DNA of 64,000 nt from Mermis nigrescens (Eukaryota > Nematoda > Enoplea > Mermithida > Mermithidae), in NCBI GenBank assembly GCA_036768485.1, contig JAVLUZ010000602.1, positions 1 to 64,000 of the forward strand. Direction: 5' to 3'. A program made the translations under genes and the position numbers. Below the pieces are notes generated by a model, which did no database searches, had not been told where the DNA came from, and saw nothing but the letters and a program-made list of their open reading frames with translations. Shown here piece by piece: positions 1-11,036 of this stretch. The first letter of the stretch is position 1; each line of letters starts with the position of its first letter.

Positions 1-108
<108 letters not shown>

Positions 109-410
109 TACTAATATTAGTCCTCGATTAATTTAATAATTTCCTGATTTTTTTAAAGGCTTTTTTGTTATTTATTCACCAATAAGGTTTTTAGAGTATT
201 CAGGTACGTTTTTGCTATATATTCGCCATTGTGACATATATTTGCACATCACCATGCCAGAAACGTAGTTCTGTCGGTCGCTTTTTACACCATCGCGCAC
301 CTCACACCAATCAAAAATACGATTTTTTCGAAGTTCTGCTGCAAGGCAGTTTGAAAATTGTTGAGCTAAAGATGAGCACAGAAGATGTGCAGTCTATGGG
401 TAGAGACCCT

Positions 411-665
411 ACACTTGGGCGTGGGGATCGGGGTATGCATCCCCTCCAGATAGCAAAAGTTTGCCCCCCCCCAGAATTCAATTTTTTGTAATTTGTTTGA
501 GTTTTGTCGCAATTTTTTGATGCCAATGAATAGTGCTCGATGAGAAACGTTGAAAATGGTGTTGTTTTCGCCATACTACCATTTTCTAAGGCCATTTTTC
601 GACCTTTAAAAAACTGCTGCCCCCCCCCTCCCAGAAACTTTGGTGCTCGCCGCCCACTTATGGTA
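411..665 (-). mobile_element. Short hAT-type MITE, family 1, copy 1
   Basis: The family has one end like CATAGGTGGGCGGCACC and another like CCACGCCCAGGTGTG, with CAAAATTCTGGGG, a run resembling AAGGTCAAAAAATGG, and ATCGAGCACTATCCATTGGCAT between. Here all these landmarks appear in reverse complement. The 8-bp target duplication is not clear for this copy. It has no coding capacity; the open frames over it are chance. Confidence 0.7.
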
Positions 666-705
666 GGTTACCATAAAACACGCTATGAAGTAATAAAATC
701 CGCAT

Positions 706-885
706 TACAGTCTGCTTCTACGCAAACTTCTCGGTCATGAACCTTACAACTATCTCCAACAATAAGCTGACAGATTACGATAATAGCATTGATCTGATAT
801 ATAATTATCGTGACCCTCGGCTAACTGTCGTAAAAAATTTATAAAATATATGCACGAAGCTATGTGAAACAGACCATAACTATGC
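706..885. mobile_element. MITE with GTCTGTTTCAC-like ends, copy 1
   Basis: The interior (clear-cut words such as GCATTGATCTGATATATAATTATCG) is nearly repeated at 3570-3735, with the same order of flanking words and an end resembling GTGAAAC(AG)GACTAT. The two copies define a family of about 165-180 bp. From 890 to 1550 I see nothing recognisable. Confidence 0.55.
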
Positions 886-1558
886 AGCCGACTTTAGAAA
901 ATGCATTTGGATGATCGAAGCCGCCAGAAACAACCAATTTCTTTCATTCTGATTCGCAAAGCATGCAAAAATTTGGACATCAAAAAAAATTGAAAATGCA
1001 CTCAAACGGGCTAATTGCATAAGCGCCCAATTCTTTAGCTTTGAAATGTTGTATACCAGCTAAAAGCGATCAAATTCGTGTGAAGTGCAAAAATATAGAT
1101 CTAACTAATGTCAGAAAATTAAATACGTAAATTTTTTGGAGATTCTTGATGGTAGAAATTATTTAAGAAATGATCATACGTACAATCCCATTAGGTCAAA
1201 AAGTCTTGATATATTGACAGTAAAAAATGTATTAAAATAATTATATTCGCATGAACTTTTGAAATTGTGAAACTCGATAGATTGCAAGAATTTTTGAACC
1301 TATGGAACCGATAAATTATCGCGAAACGCCCAAATTTGAGCTTTTGACACAAAAAATGCATGAAATTTTAAAATGTGTGTATATGTTGCACAGACCTCGG
1401 AGACTTTGTCACTATAAATGCTTAAATGGATTAAATTGAAAATTTAGTTACAAACTTTGAAGATTTTCGACATTAGAAAATGCAATAAAATTCGTAATAA
1501 TTTCAGAGGTTTGACATTGTACACGGCGTAATTCAAATCGGCCCAATGGTCCCCCAAC

Positions 1559-1856
1559 CATAGGTGGGCAGCACCAAAATTCTGGGGGGGGTGTGAAAAA
1601 TTTCTGCGGGGAAGGGGTGGGGTGGGGTAAAAAAAATTTTAAAGGTCAAAAAATGGTCTTAAAAAGTGGTTGTATGGCGAAAAAAACACCATTTTTCGAC
1701 GTTTCTCATCGAGCACTATCCAAGGGCATCAAAACATCGCTGAAAAATCCAAAAAAAAAATTTCAAAATTTTAATTCTGGGGGGGAGTTGATTATCGGGG
1801 AGGTATTTCAACTTCTGGGGGTGCATACCTCACCAAACCCTCCACGCCCATGCGTG
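1559..1856 (+). mobile_element. Short hAT-type MITE, family 1, copy 2
   Basis: Starts CATAGGTGGGCAGCACC and ends CCACGCCCATGCGTG. The flanking 8-mers are cccccaac and ttcccaac (6 of 8 matching), consistent with an aged hAT target duplication. The open frame across it (1593-1931) follows the repeat and is not a gene. Confidence 0.75.
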
Positions 1857-2144
1857 TTCCCAACCTGCCAATGCAGTAGCCTCCCGCTCTATATGCGGAA
1901 TCGCTACGTAGTGCTCTTCATAGCACTATAAATGTATTTGAAAAATAAGAATACAAAAATAATACAATAAGGCATGAATAATACACCGCCACTGCGGCCG
2001 AACCGCCCGTTAAAAGAACGTAGTAGAGCACAACGCAAAACTACCATTATTTACTATATGTGTCAATCTAAATCAACTAAATTTGCCTAGCCAGAAAACG
2101 ACGCTAAATCCGGAACACAAAATAATAATTCAGTGCGTCCTAAC

Positions 2145-2437
2145 CATAGGTGGGCGGCACTAAAGTTCTAGGGGGTTGCAAGATTTTATCAAAGGTCAAA
2201 AAATAGTCTAAGGAATGGTGGTATAGCGAAAAACCGCATTTTTCAACGTTTCTTATCAAGCACTATCCATTGGCATTAAAAAATCGCAAAAAAACAAAAG
2301 CAAACTCAAAATTGAATTGTGGGGTATTCCGGTTTCTGGGGGTTATTCGGTCTTTGGGCTGTGTATACCCCAGACCCCTCACCTCCACGCCCACGTGCGG
2401 TGTATACAGCCAGACCTCCCCCACGCCCATGTGTGGT
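2145..2437 (+). mobile_element. Short hAT-type MITE, family 1, copy 3
   Basis: Starts CATAGGTGGGCGGCACTAAAG. The right end is duplicated: two CACGCCCA.GTG ends lie about 40 bp apart (near 2390 and 2425). Between 2440 and 3390 I see no gene. The word atagtccgtttcattt at about 2841 may mark another copy of the MITE at 706-885. Confidence 0.65.
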
Positions 2438-3397
2438 CATTAGCGTACTTGGAATGCATTTGCAAATCAGAGTTATATAGACAAATTTCGACTTGATTGT
2501 AAAAAAGGATGGTTTTGCTACTATAATGTACACGTAGGTCAGCTAGAATTCGGAAATATCTTCCACAACATATTCGAAATTCAACGAATGGAGACATACT
2601 TTGAAAAAGGTTGATTTCAGAATTTTTTTGATGAGGTACACGTGAAATCAATTAGTTAATCGCCCGTGTGTCCATGATAATTGCATTTTATCATTGCTGC
2701 GTTTTTCTATGTGACATTTTATCTTTGCGTTTATCTGAAATAAAATGCATAAGAATAAAACGTTTTTTTCACCTCATGTGACACCCCTGGTTTCGTACTT
2801 TACACCTTCGTGAGCATCTTTAGGATAGGTCGGTAATCTATAGTCCGTTTCATTTGACTTTGAGGTTTTTGAAAAAATTAATCTATCTACAAAAGCGTTT
2901 TAATATTGATCGACGATTAGAAAAAAGTTGACACACGAACTGACATGACGCGTTGCGTTAAAAATATTTCTATTTGTTAAATTTACATAATTTTCACACA
3001 GTTGCAGCGTTTCGTGGCATTAACAGATACATGTAGGTGTCTCACACAATATTCCGTGGAGTGAAAACAGTCTAATACCTACTGAAACGCCATTAATACC
3101 TACTTTATTAAATATCATCCTTAATCGCTGCGCTGAGACTAATGCACATTTCTTACTGAAAAATCTGCTAAGCATCGCAAACTATATAGCCGACTGCATC
3201 TCAAATCATCTTAACGTATAATCTAACAATCTACGTTTCATCAACGCATAGATACACAAAAATAAGTATCATAATAATAAATGAAATTACATGATTACGA
3301 TTTATGGAAACGCGCCAGAAAGCAAGTCATTTATACAAACGACAAAATCCCTAATTTACATCAAATAAATGAAAAATGCGTTCCAGAGACGCATTGT

Positions 3398-3485
3398 GCA
3401 GGGTCGAATTGTGGGGGACGAATTGTGATGAAGACGAATTGTGGCAGGGACGAATTGTTGGGTACGAATTTTCCGCAAACCGTTT
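3398..3485. repeat. Minisatellite, unit about 16 bp around GACGAATTGTG
   Basis: Five consecutive degenerate copies of GACGAATTGTGG-like units occur (gtcgaattgtgg, gacgaattgtga, gacgaattgtgg, gacgaattgttg, tacgaatttt). No gene is involved. Confidence 0.7.
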
Positions 3486-3569
3486 GACGCATATAACCCA
3501 TTTTTGAATCGAAAAATGGCAGTTTCAAATATAACCCCCCCTAAATGCCTACGCTGTGCATGTATGTAC

Positions 3570-3735
3570 TTATAGTCTCGTTTCACGCAGCTTCGGTCAT
3601 AAATTTTAAAACTATCTCCGAAAGCTGACAGATTGCGATTATAGCATTGATCTGATATATAATTATCGTAACACTCGGCCTACGGTCGATGAAAATTCTC
3701 AGAATTTATGCACGAAGTTATGTGAAACGAAACGG
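3570..3735. mobile_element. MITE with ATAGTCYGTTTCAC-like ends, copy 2
   Basis: The two ends are partial inverted repeats: atagtctcgtttcacgcagcttcg on the left and gaagttatgtgaaacgaaacggactat on the right. The interior matches 706-885 almost word for word. The region 3740-4100 after it holds no recognisable gene. Confidence 0.65.
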
Positions 3736-4104
3736 ACTATGTATATGTAGGTAAATCGATGCAACGTCATCGCAGAGCTATTCAAATCATAAATCCAATG
3801 GCTCGAAGTTATGGATAGTGGAGGCAGCTGACCATTTTGGGAGAAGAATGGCCTTCAATTTTCACTCAAAAATATAGCAAAAACCATCTAAAAGGGCGGG
3901 GGGGGCAAATGTAATTTTTCACCCAAATCTTGTGGTGGGGCGAGTTAGGGGTAGCCAACTTTGGGTAGGGAATCCACTGCCTATCTCCCTCCCATGTTAG
4001 GCACATGATTTGGATCAATGGAATGAAAGGTAGGTACTCGATGTACAACGAACGCGCTAACCTAAGTGAGGGTTATGCTTGACAAATAATTGGCCAGTAA
4101 TCGC

Positions 4105-4235
4105 TAGAGGAGCTATTGTCTGGCGAGCGATTGCTAGGCGATCAATTTTTTGGCGAGCAATTGTTCGGCGAACAATTGCTGGGCGAGGAATAGTTGGGCG
4201 AGCGATTGTTCGGCGAGAAATTGTCAACGAGCGAT
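4105..4235. repeat. Minisatellite, 15-bp unit like GGCGAGCGATTGTTC
   Basis: About nine degenerate 15-bp units in tandem. Because the unit is a multiple of three, both strands stay open and read as a five-residue repeat. I take the open frames as a by-product of the repeat. The next 60 bases contain the GGCGCTTCGCGC palindrome seen elsewhere in the window. Confidence 0.8.
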
Positions 4236-4668
4236 TTTCCGGTAATCTTTTGGAGGCGCTTCGCGCTAACTGAATTTCTGAAACATTAACCATCAAAATG
4301 GCCTGGAAAACATTGAAAATGAACGTGTAGGCTGAACCAAAACTCAAAAACTTTAAGGAATAAGTGTGCGCCCGAAACAGCGGACAAATAGGTAACCTGT
4401 TTCATTCGAGAAAGTGGATCCAAAGTCTTCGTAAGGCGCGGCATCTCAGCAACTTAGTAAACCTCCTACCTTTTTGCATTTGCACGGATGCTATTAAGAC
4501 CTTTTAACGCCACTTTTTATTTTAAAGGGAATACGCAGCATACAACTACAACTTCGAATTTTCTTAATTTCTACTCAAAATAAATCATTGCGATGATACG
4601 GTGAATAAGCTTATTAAATTGAGCGCCACAATAATTAAAAAATTCGCTGAATTTGTATCGAGTCTCAT

Positions 4669-7600
4669 TCAATCGCCGCCGGACATCATTTCCATGAATT
4701 CTGCAAAAAGAGAAAAATTCATATCAATTCTGAAAATAAACTTACAAAATGAGTACTTGATATTGAGAAATAAAAAATAAATATAAATAAAATGAAAAGA
4801 AATAATAAAAATCACGGATTACATAAATAAATAATAAATTTAAATTAGAATTAAACAATATTAAAAATCGATAGTCTATTTTTTAACCCATAGTTAATCT
4901 TTTTAACCTAGTGCATGAATTCGTTCGGCAGTCCATTTTTCGGATCTAGTGATTTGCCCCCCCAGCGTTTTTTAGCTGATCCATATAAGCTACAGTAACC
5001 AAACTGTACAAGGAGATAGCTATAAGTTTAATGTACTAATCTGGCGAAATTGATTAACTTACGGTGTAAACTTACTGCTTTAAAAAAATTTAAAAAAAAA
5101 CTTACTTTACTTTACTTTAAACTTACTTTAAACTTACTTTTTTTAAACTTTCTTTTTTTAATGTAGGATGTTGATTGAGTTACAAAAACTGCTTTGTTTG
5201 AAACCCACCGAATCGTTTACAATTTTTAGATGCCGTTAGTACGTTGTAAAGTGTGAGTGCAAAGCACTTAGTTTACACCGTAGTTAATCAATTTTGCCAG
5301 ATTAGTACAATAGGCTTATAGCTATCTCCTTGTAAAGCTTGATTACAGTAGCTTATATGGATCGGCTGAAAAACGCTGGGGGATAAATTGTATACTAGAT
5401 CCCATTTTTCTTATAACTGTAACACCAGAATCCTTTGTCGCTCGACACAGCATATGTATGAAAAAATTTGCGACCGATTCCGTATCAAGGGAAAAATCGG
5501 CTAAGCAGTAATAAGGATATTAGTTTTCCGAGCGGATCCATGCGCCAGGTAAAAAATAGATCTAAAGTGCATGAATTTGCTCGGCAAATCAATTTCTTTA
5601 TTACTGTAACACTCGATTCCTTCATCCCTTGACCTGCTATATCTCTAAAAAAGTGCTACTGACTCCGTCGAGCGAGGTGAAAACCAAGCGCTACAGTAAT
5701 AAGGATATTAGTTTTTTGAGCGGATCTATGCACTAGGTTAAAAACAGAATATGCATTGTTGTTTGAATCGATCTTAGTTATTAATTTAATTTAATTTTTA
5801 TCTTCAGTAATCTTCATATTGAAATCTCGCCGATTTAGGCATAAAATCGAACGAGTTCATTCGATGATTAAGCGATTCACTGTAAAAGTAATCTATTGAA
5901 AAATATAAGATAATAACATATACATAGAGCCTTGGAATAAATTAAAATTTTTGATTGGAATAGAAAATGGTGCTTACACAAATTTCCATCAATTTTCATA
6001 TAATTTTGCATATTGATTGTTTACATGTTTATAAATTTATTACATTATTATTCAAAATTCATTTTTTCGTTTGTTCTAAGCATATGACACTTTTTACGCC
6101 TGCTTAGAGAGAAGATTGCCAAATCTAGGAAATTTTTCTAAGATTGTCGCCTTTCGCATGTAAAATGTATAAGCGACTTAAACTCATCAAGAAAATCATT
6201 TAAACCCCTTCAAAAATACAATTAATTTAAGGAAAATTTTTTCGACTTTGTTGTTGAATCCAAAGTTTTGTAAGTTTTTTGTAATTTTCGATTTCTAGAA
6301 TCTTAGACTTCTTCCGATATAATAATTAGATAAACTTTAAAATCTCACCGTCAAAGTCAACCGTACCCGACCCATCAGTGTCGATTTCGGCGATCATTTC
6401 GTCCAATTCGTCTTCGGTTATATTATCGTCCAAGGCTCGTAAAATGCCTCGCAAGTCCGATACGTTGATGTAGCCGTTGCCCTAAATAAATACAACAAGG
6501 ATGAGAGTTACATATTAAACATGAATTGACCTGATAAAAATAATAAAATTAACAAAACGGTGAAATATCGGAAAATTATCTTCAAAGAATGCAAATATAA
6601 TATAGAATACTGCATTTAAATTTATTTTATATTACGATATGATAGAAATACGTCAGCTATTTATACTGAAGTGACAAGTGAATGAAATATTGCGAAAAAC
6701 GCAAGTAGTAGAATATTCGCTATTCAGTATATCAAAATTTATGAACTACGCGATAAACTTAATCCCTAATCAATATTAGACCCTTATTTTTTAAAGACTC
6801 CAATTAATGAGAGAGAAAATTAATAGGGGCCGTATCAGCCGATGAGACTTGCTGAATAAACAAGTTTCGTAGATTTTCCCTAAAAAATTATCATAATGAA
6901 GAGCAACCAAATTGACGATTTTTTGTTTTCGTTATTAGAGAGCTGGTGTAAACATACTTGGGCGTGAAGAATTAAGGGGTCAAGACAATAAATAATCCTG
7001 ATTGAACTGGTAAATAGAAAATTTTCTGGAGCAAATGAAGCGGATAGCCAAAATGTCAATTTTTCTGAGAAAATCTCATTTCTTGGATGCCATTAGATGA
7101 AAATTTATGCAAAAAAATGCTTTTTTAAATTTATTTAATTCCTCAGAGTGAGTCTTGAAAATTTCCCAAAATTAAATATTTTCACCTCTTTGTCATAGAG
7201 TCTGAACGCCTCTCTCAATTCTTCCTCCAAATGACCCGAGTCGTCTTCTTGCAGCACGAATCGGGCGACCAAGGCGGCGAACTCTTCAAACTCAATTTCG
7301 CCACTGCCTGAAGCACATGAGTTTAGTAAAAAATAAAACATAAGTTTTGAGAAAAATCGCCGATTTAGAAAAAAATAAAAAATAAAAATGAAAAACTTAT
7401 TTTGTTTAATTTAATCGATACAAAAACGATAGAAATCACTAAACAGTTCCATAAAATCTTATCAATCTCATTATGTGTTATTGTAATAATTTTTTGGAAA
7501 AGTCAGGTATCGTGAACATAAAAGACGCAAAATAGGAATCAATTTTAAAGCTTAATTATTTTACAGAAAATAAATTATTTATCATTTGATTAGTCATTTA

Positions 7601-8127
7601 CTTAATCATTTGTTTATCTACTATTCAATCTAATTACTCGCTTTAATCGTATTTGTTTTCTTCTTATTTATTCACGAAACCATGTTATTTGTAAAAAAAC
7701 AGTGATAAATATTAGTAACGGAGGATTGCAAACTTTTATTTCTAATCAGATCCATTAAGATTTCTTGCTATATTTATTTGAATATATCACATTAGGCTAT
7801 TATTTTTTATTGCGCATTATGTTTATCTTATTTTTATCATTACAATATATTATTATTGATTACCGTCCGTGTCAAATTCTTTTATAAGTTGTTTTAGGTC
7901 CCGATCTTCGAACGCTTGACCCATCGTTCGTAATATTTGACCCACCTGACTCGTGTGAATATAGCCTTTCTTTTCCTTGTCGAACATGTTAAAATATTTA
8001 CGGAATTCTATTTAAAAAAATTTGCCGATTTTATTCAAAAAAATAGAGTTAAAAAACGAAAAACGATCAACGTACGATCGATTTGTTCGGTGCTCAGCTG
8101 AGCCAGGGCTTCTTCAATTGCTTCCGC
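4669..8127 (-). CDS. TpnC: Troponin C, arthropod type (five coding exons; start exon not found)
   Basis: Calcium sensor of the muscle thin filament; calcium binding relieves troponin I inhibition of actomyosin. Coding exons on the minus strand: 8127-8076, 8007-7864, 7307-7186, 6481-6349 and 4700-4669. Each intron has GT donor and AG acceptor, and all phases join without a shift, giving 160 residues plus stop before the missing 5' exon. Four EF-hands: hand I ([12 protein letters not shown]) lacks the final Glu and looks inactive; hand II ([12 protein letters not shown]) is complete; hand III ([12 protein letters not shown]) ends in Asp; hand IV ([12 protein letters not shown]) is complete. The C-terminus [10 protein letters not shown] is typical of arthropod troponin C. 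The first exon, probably only a start codon and a few residues, must lie above 8127; I could not place it. Calmodulin is unlikely given two degenerate loops and this tail. Confidence 0.9.
4901..5744. mobile_element. Inverted-repeat MITE in the last troponin C intron, interrupted by another MITE
   Basis: The ends are inverted copies: left TTTTAACCTAGTGCATGAAT, right ATCTATGCACTAGGTTAAAA. The right half also contains two related units of about 190 bp (around 5405-5575 and 5575-5744) sharing TATTACTGTAACAC-like and AATAAGGATATTAGTTTT words. Element 4942-5402 is inserted near its left end. Confidence 0.65.
4942..5402. mobile_element. Nested MITE with long terminal inverted repeats
   Basis: Ends GGATCTAGT...ACTAGATCC, flanked by a perfect 8-bp duplication CATTTTTC (4934-4941 and 5403-5410). 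The terminal inverted repeats extend well over 100 bp (CCCAGCGTTTTT, TCCATATAAGCTACAGTA, GTACTAATCTGGC and their complements). The middle is a TTTACTTTACTTTAAAC-type simple repeat. The 8-bp duplication suggests a hAT-type origin. Confidence 0.8.
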
Positions 8128-9290
8128 CTAACAAAAGAGGAGCTATCAGCGATTTAACAATAAAATTCAGAAAAGACAACAAACACAAAAATGTATAAAT
8201 ATATTTTAAATTTTCCATTCCAATTTATTTCAGTTCAGTTTTGTTTACTTTGTTTAGAACCTGGTGTTTTCCGCCATTGCATAAATTAAGTGGTAAAATT
8301 AAATGTTTTTCCTGGGAATCTCTGACAGAGATGACATACACATTTTAGCGCTTATATATACTGGGACGTATGCATACGCGTTTTCTTCTTTTACTAGTAT
8401 ACTGCAAAGAAGACGAATTTCTTTGGCAAATGGCCAAACTTATGTTTTTCAATTACCTGATTTTTCCGCAAAATTGAAAATATTTGGATATCCTATTATT
8501 CGCAATAGCTGATTATAGCGATTGGAATATTAAAGTTGTTTGTTAATTCTGAATTTATCAAATTATGATTTGATTCAATATTATGGTTTGCTGAATCGAA
8601 AGGGACGGAAAAATATTAGAAAATCGATGATATTACAGAAATTAAAATTTACATCTCTTTAACTAGCACTTTCGTAGTCAATGTATATAAGGTTTAATCT
8701 TAAGACTGCATCATAAATTAAACTTGATAATAAAACACTATTTTTTCAAAACTAAGGTAACTAAAAATCCTGTGAAAAATTAGTCAAATATCTTAAAAAA
8801 AGCACAAAAACATTAAAATATAAGTAAACAAAAACGTAGCACTTTTTAGGTAGAATAAAAAATAGCAACGACAAAGATAAAAAGATGTAAAAAGTATTTA
8901 AAAAATGGTAATACCATCGTTCAAAAGCGAATAAGGATGAAATATTCCACCGGCTTTAAAAATTTCGAATTAGCGTTTAAATGAATTTAATGGAAATCCC
9001 TGAAAAATTAAAAATTATACTTCCCTTAAAACGAATATAACGGAACAACGATCGAACAGAACTTTAAGCGTACGCGGCTAAAACTTATTTCCAAAATTTT
9101 AGCCGAAATTATACGACGGCGAATAGAAAGCCCAGTATATTGACATACAAAATTAAGCTAACGCGCTGGGTGTTATATTCCTCTTTTAGAATTCTAAATC
9201 ATTGCTACGAAACGCTTTTCTTACGGCTTTCGACTTAACGCAATGTATGTATAAGTAAGTTGCAGCTAACCACGTCACGTGATGACTCTT
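8128..9290. other. AT-rich flank upstream of troponin C, no gene seen
   Basis: This stretch should contain the 5' exon and promoter of troponin C, but I could not identify a start codon followed by a donor in the correct phase. The open frame at 8303-8512 has no recognisable similarity. Confidence 0.5.
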
Positions 9291-9295
9291 GCTAG

Positions 9296-9452
9296 CTTAA
9301 ATATGTAGCTCATTGCCGAGGCCCTGCTTTTTGGTCAGCTGATGCGAGCGATTTCGTGCGAGTGGAGAATTGTTGTTGGATTCGACGAGCAGCTAACTTT
9401 TTCGCGTTAGCAGACTTTGACTTCGGTTTAACTAACGAGCTACATATTTAAG
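9296..9452. repeat. 16-bp perfect inverted repeat around a 125-bp spacer
   Basis: CTTAAATATGTAGCTC at 9296-9311 is exactly reverse-complementary to 9437-9452. The spacer is less AT-rich than its surroundings. It may be a small transposon or a structured promoter element; the sequence does not decide. Confidence 0.55.
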
Positions 9453-9508
9453 TTCAACATCTCTTCTTTTAACGAGATTACCGACGATGAGAAATATTTC
9501 GGCGTTTC

Positions 9509-9784
9509 GTGACGTCATCGCCAAGAAAAACACGTAAAAATACGGTGAACATTGAACGCAGGCTTGATGCCGAAATTTTAGCAGGGCCGGAAGAGACTGC
9601 TGATTCGATTTTTAGATTTAGGCGCAGTCACCTTTGCCTTGAATTTTATATAATGCGGCTTAATACGTCGAGCGTGCCACCGATAAAGAGGCGAATTTTG
9701 ATTAAATTATTACAGCGATTTCTTGCAGCTCGATTCGAAAACAAATTATACAAATTGAGAATACTTGATGAACCTGAAGAATAA
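9509..9784 (+). CDS. Unrecognised open frame, possible transposase remnant
   Basis: About 91 codons with no ATG at the start of the frame. The peptide is basic, with FRFRRSHL followed later by PIKRRILIKLLQRFLAARF. This spacing vaguely recalls the N-terminal part of PIF/Harbinger transposases, but I do not regard it as identified. It is read in the opposite direction from troponin C. From 9785 to 10380 I see nothing definite. Confidence 0.2.
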   Translation: MTSSPRKTRKNTVNIERRLDAEILAGPEETADSIFRFRRSHLCLEFYIMRLNTSSVPPIKRRILIKLLQRFLAARFENKLYKLRILDEPEE

Positions 9785-10384
9785 TTTTTAGATTTATAAG
9801 AGTGCGATATCAACTGACACATCGCGTACTGGTTAACTTATTTTAGGATTATAAATCAACTATTGTGAAAAACAACAAAGAGAGAAAAACGGGCAAATCT
9901 AAAGGCTATCTTTTGTATATGGCGTATGTATATAAGATACCGACAATAGATGGGCAATGACCAAATTTAGGAAGGGGGTCTAGGGGGCAATATTGCTAAA
10001 AGTAGCACAAAAAATTCAATCCTGGGGTCTATCGATTTTTTTGGGTCTCTTGGATTCACGGGGAGGAGGTCCAGCTGGACCTTCAACGACCATTTGTGAT
10101 ACCGATCCCGGTCTAATTACTATGCATAGGCAGCAGCCAAATTTTGAAGCTCTGAAGGGGCAAATTTGCATGAAAAACCTGAAAATCTTTTTGGCGCTCT
10201 ATTAGACTGAGGGGTTTGGATTCTGGACGAGCATCCCAAACCTTAACCTCTAGGTTTATCCATATGTACTTGATAGCCAGCTTACTATGTGATCAGCGAA
10301 TTTATCAGTCCAATATGCTATTCCTTTTTCCGTTTATTCCGGCTCAGCACAAGCTTCGCTACTAAAGTCCGCTTCAGAAGTAAA

Positions 10385-10690
10385 TGCCGGTGATATCGCC
10401 GACAAAAGTCCGATTTTTGTTGGCAATATCGCCGATATCGCGAACAAAAAATCGGCGATGTCGGCGTCGGGCTGGCAAATCGTCCCAAAAAGGCATCGTC
10501 CTCGTCTTCGTCGACGATGGACACATTATCGTCTTGTCGATAATGGGACGGAGGAAACAAAGCACGCATCGTCCGCGTCCTTGTCGACGATGGGCACATC
10601 ATCGTCTCGTAGACGATGGGACGATGAAAACAAAGCATGAATCGTACTCGTGTTCGTCGACGATTGTGTTTAAGACGACGTCGACGACGT
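10385..10690. repeat. GC-rich minisatellite rich in TCGTCGACGATGG
   Basis: Roughly 85-bp units containing GTCGACGATGGGCACAT, CATCGTC and GGGACGATGAAAACAAAGCA are repeated two to three times. They are preceded by an imperfect palindrome built on GATATCGCCGA. Several overlapping open frames on both strands (10318-10782) reflect the repeat and not a gene. Confidence 0.65.
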
Positions 10691-10858
10691 CCCAAATTTT
10701 TTTAATCGGTTTGTTTTTCAAGAAATTGTGTTTTAGTAGGCTTTCTTTTCAATTTGTATCATATTTTAAACCCTACTCATAAATTTTTGATGAAATTTAT
10801 GACATTTGATGATATCTGCTCATTAGAGCAACCAACTCTTTTTGGACTCGACCCGAAC

Positions 10859-11036
10859 CATTGGTGGGCGGCACCAAAATTTGTGGGATGCAAGATTTTT
10901 GAAAGGTCAAAAAATAGCGAAAAAAAGATAAAAAAATTTCAAAAAATTGAATTCTGGGGGGTATTTTGGTTTCTGGGGGTATTTTGCTTTCTCGGGGCGC
11001 ATACCCCTCCCAAACCCCTCCCCACGCCCAGGTGTG
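10859..11036 (+). mobile_element. Short hAT-type MITE, family 1, copy 4
   Basis: CATTGGTGGGCGGCACC to CACGCCCAGGTGTG, flanked by acccgaac (10851-10858) and atccgaac (11037-11044), 7 of 8 matching. At 178 bp it is the shortest copy. From 11045 to 12920 I find no convincing gene; the open frame at 11305-11691 is unrecognised. Confidence 0.8.

Noticed and set aside
4057..4347. Repeat protein of five-residue units
   Set aside because: Explained by the 15-bp minisatellite; open on both strands equally.
8246..8265. ATGGCGGAAAACACCAG (minus strand) as the start exon of troponin C
   Set aside because: The donor that follows would leave phase 2, but exon 8127-8076 must be entered in phase 0.
10318..10782. 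Overlapping Arg/Asp-rich frames on both strands
   Set aside because: A GC-rich tandem repeat whose unit contains CGTCGACGA keeps frames open; no domain is recognisable.
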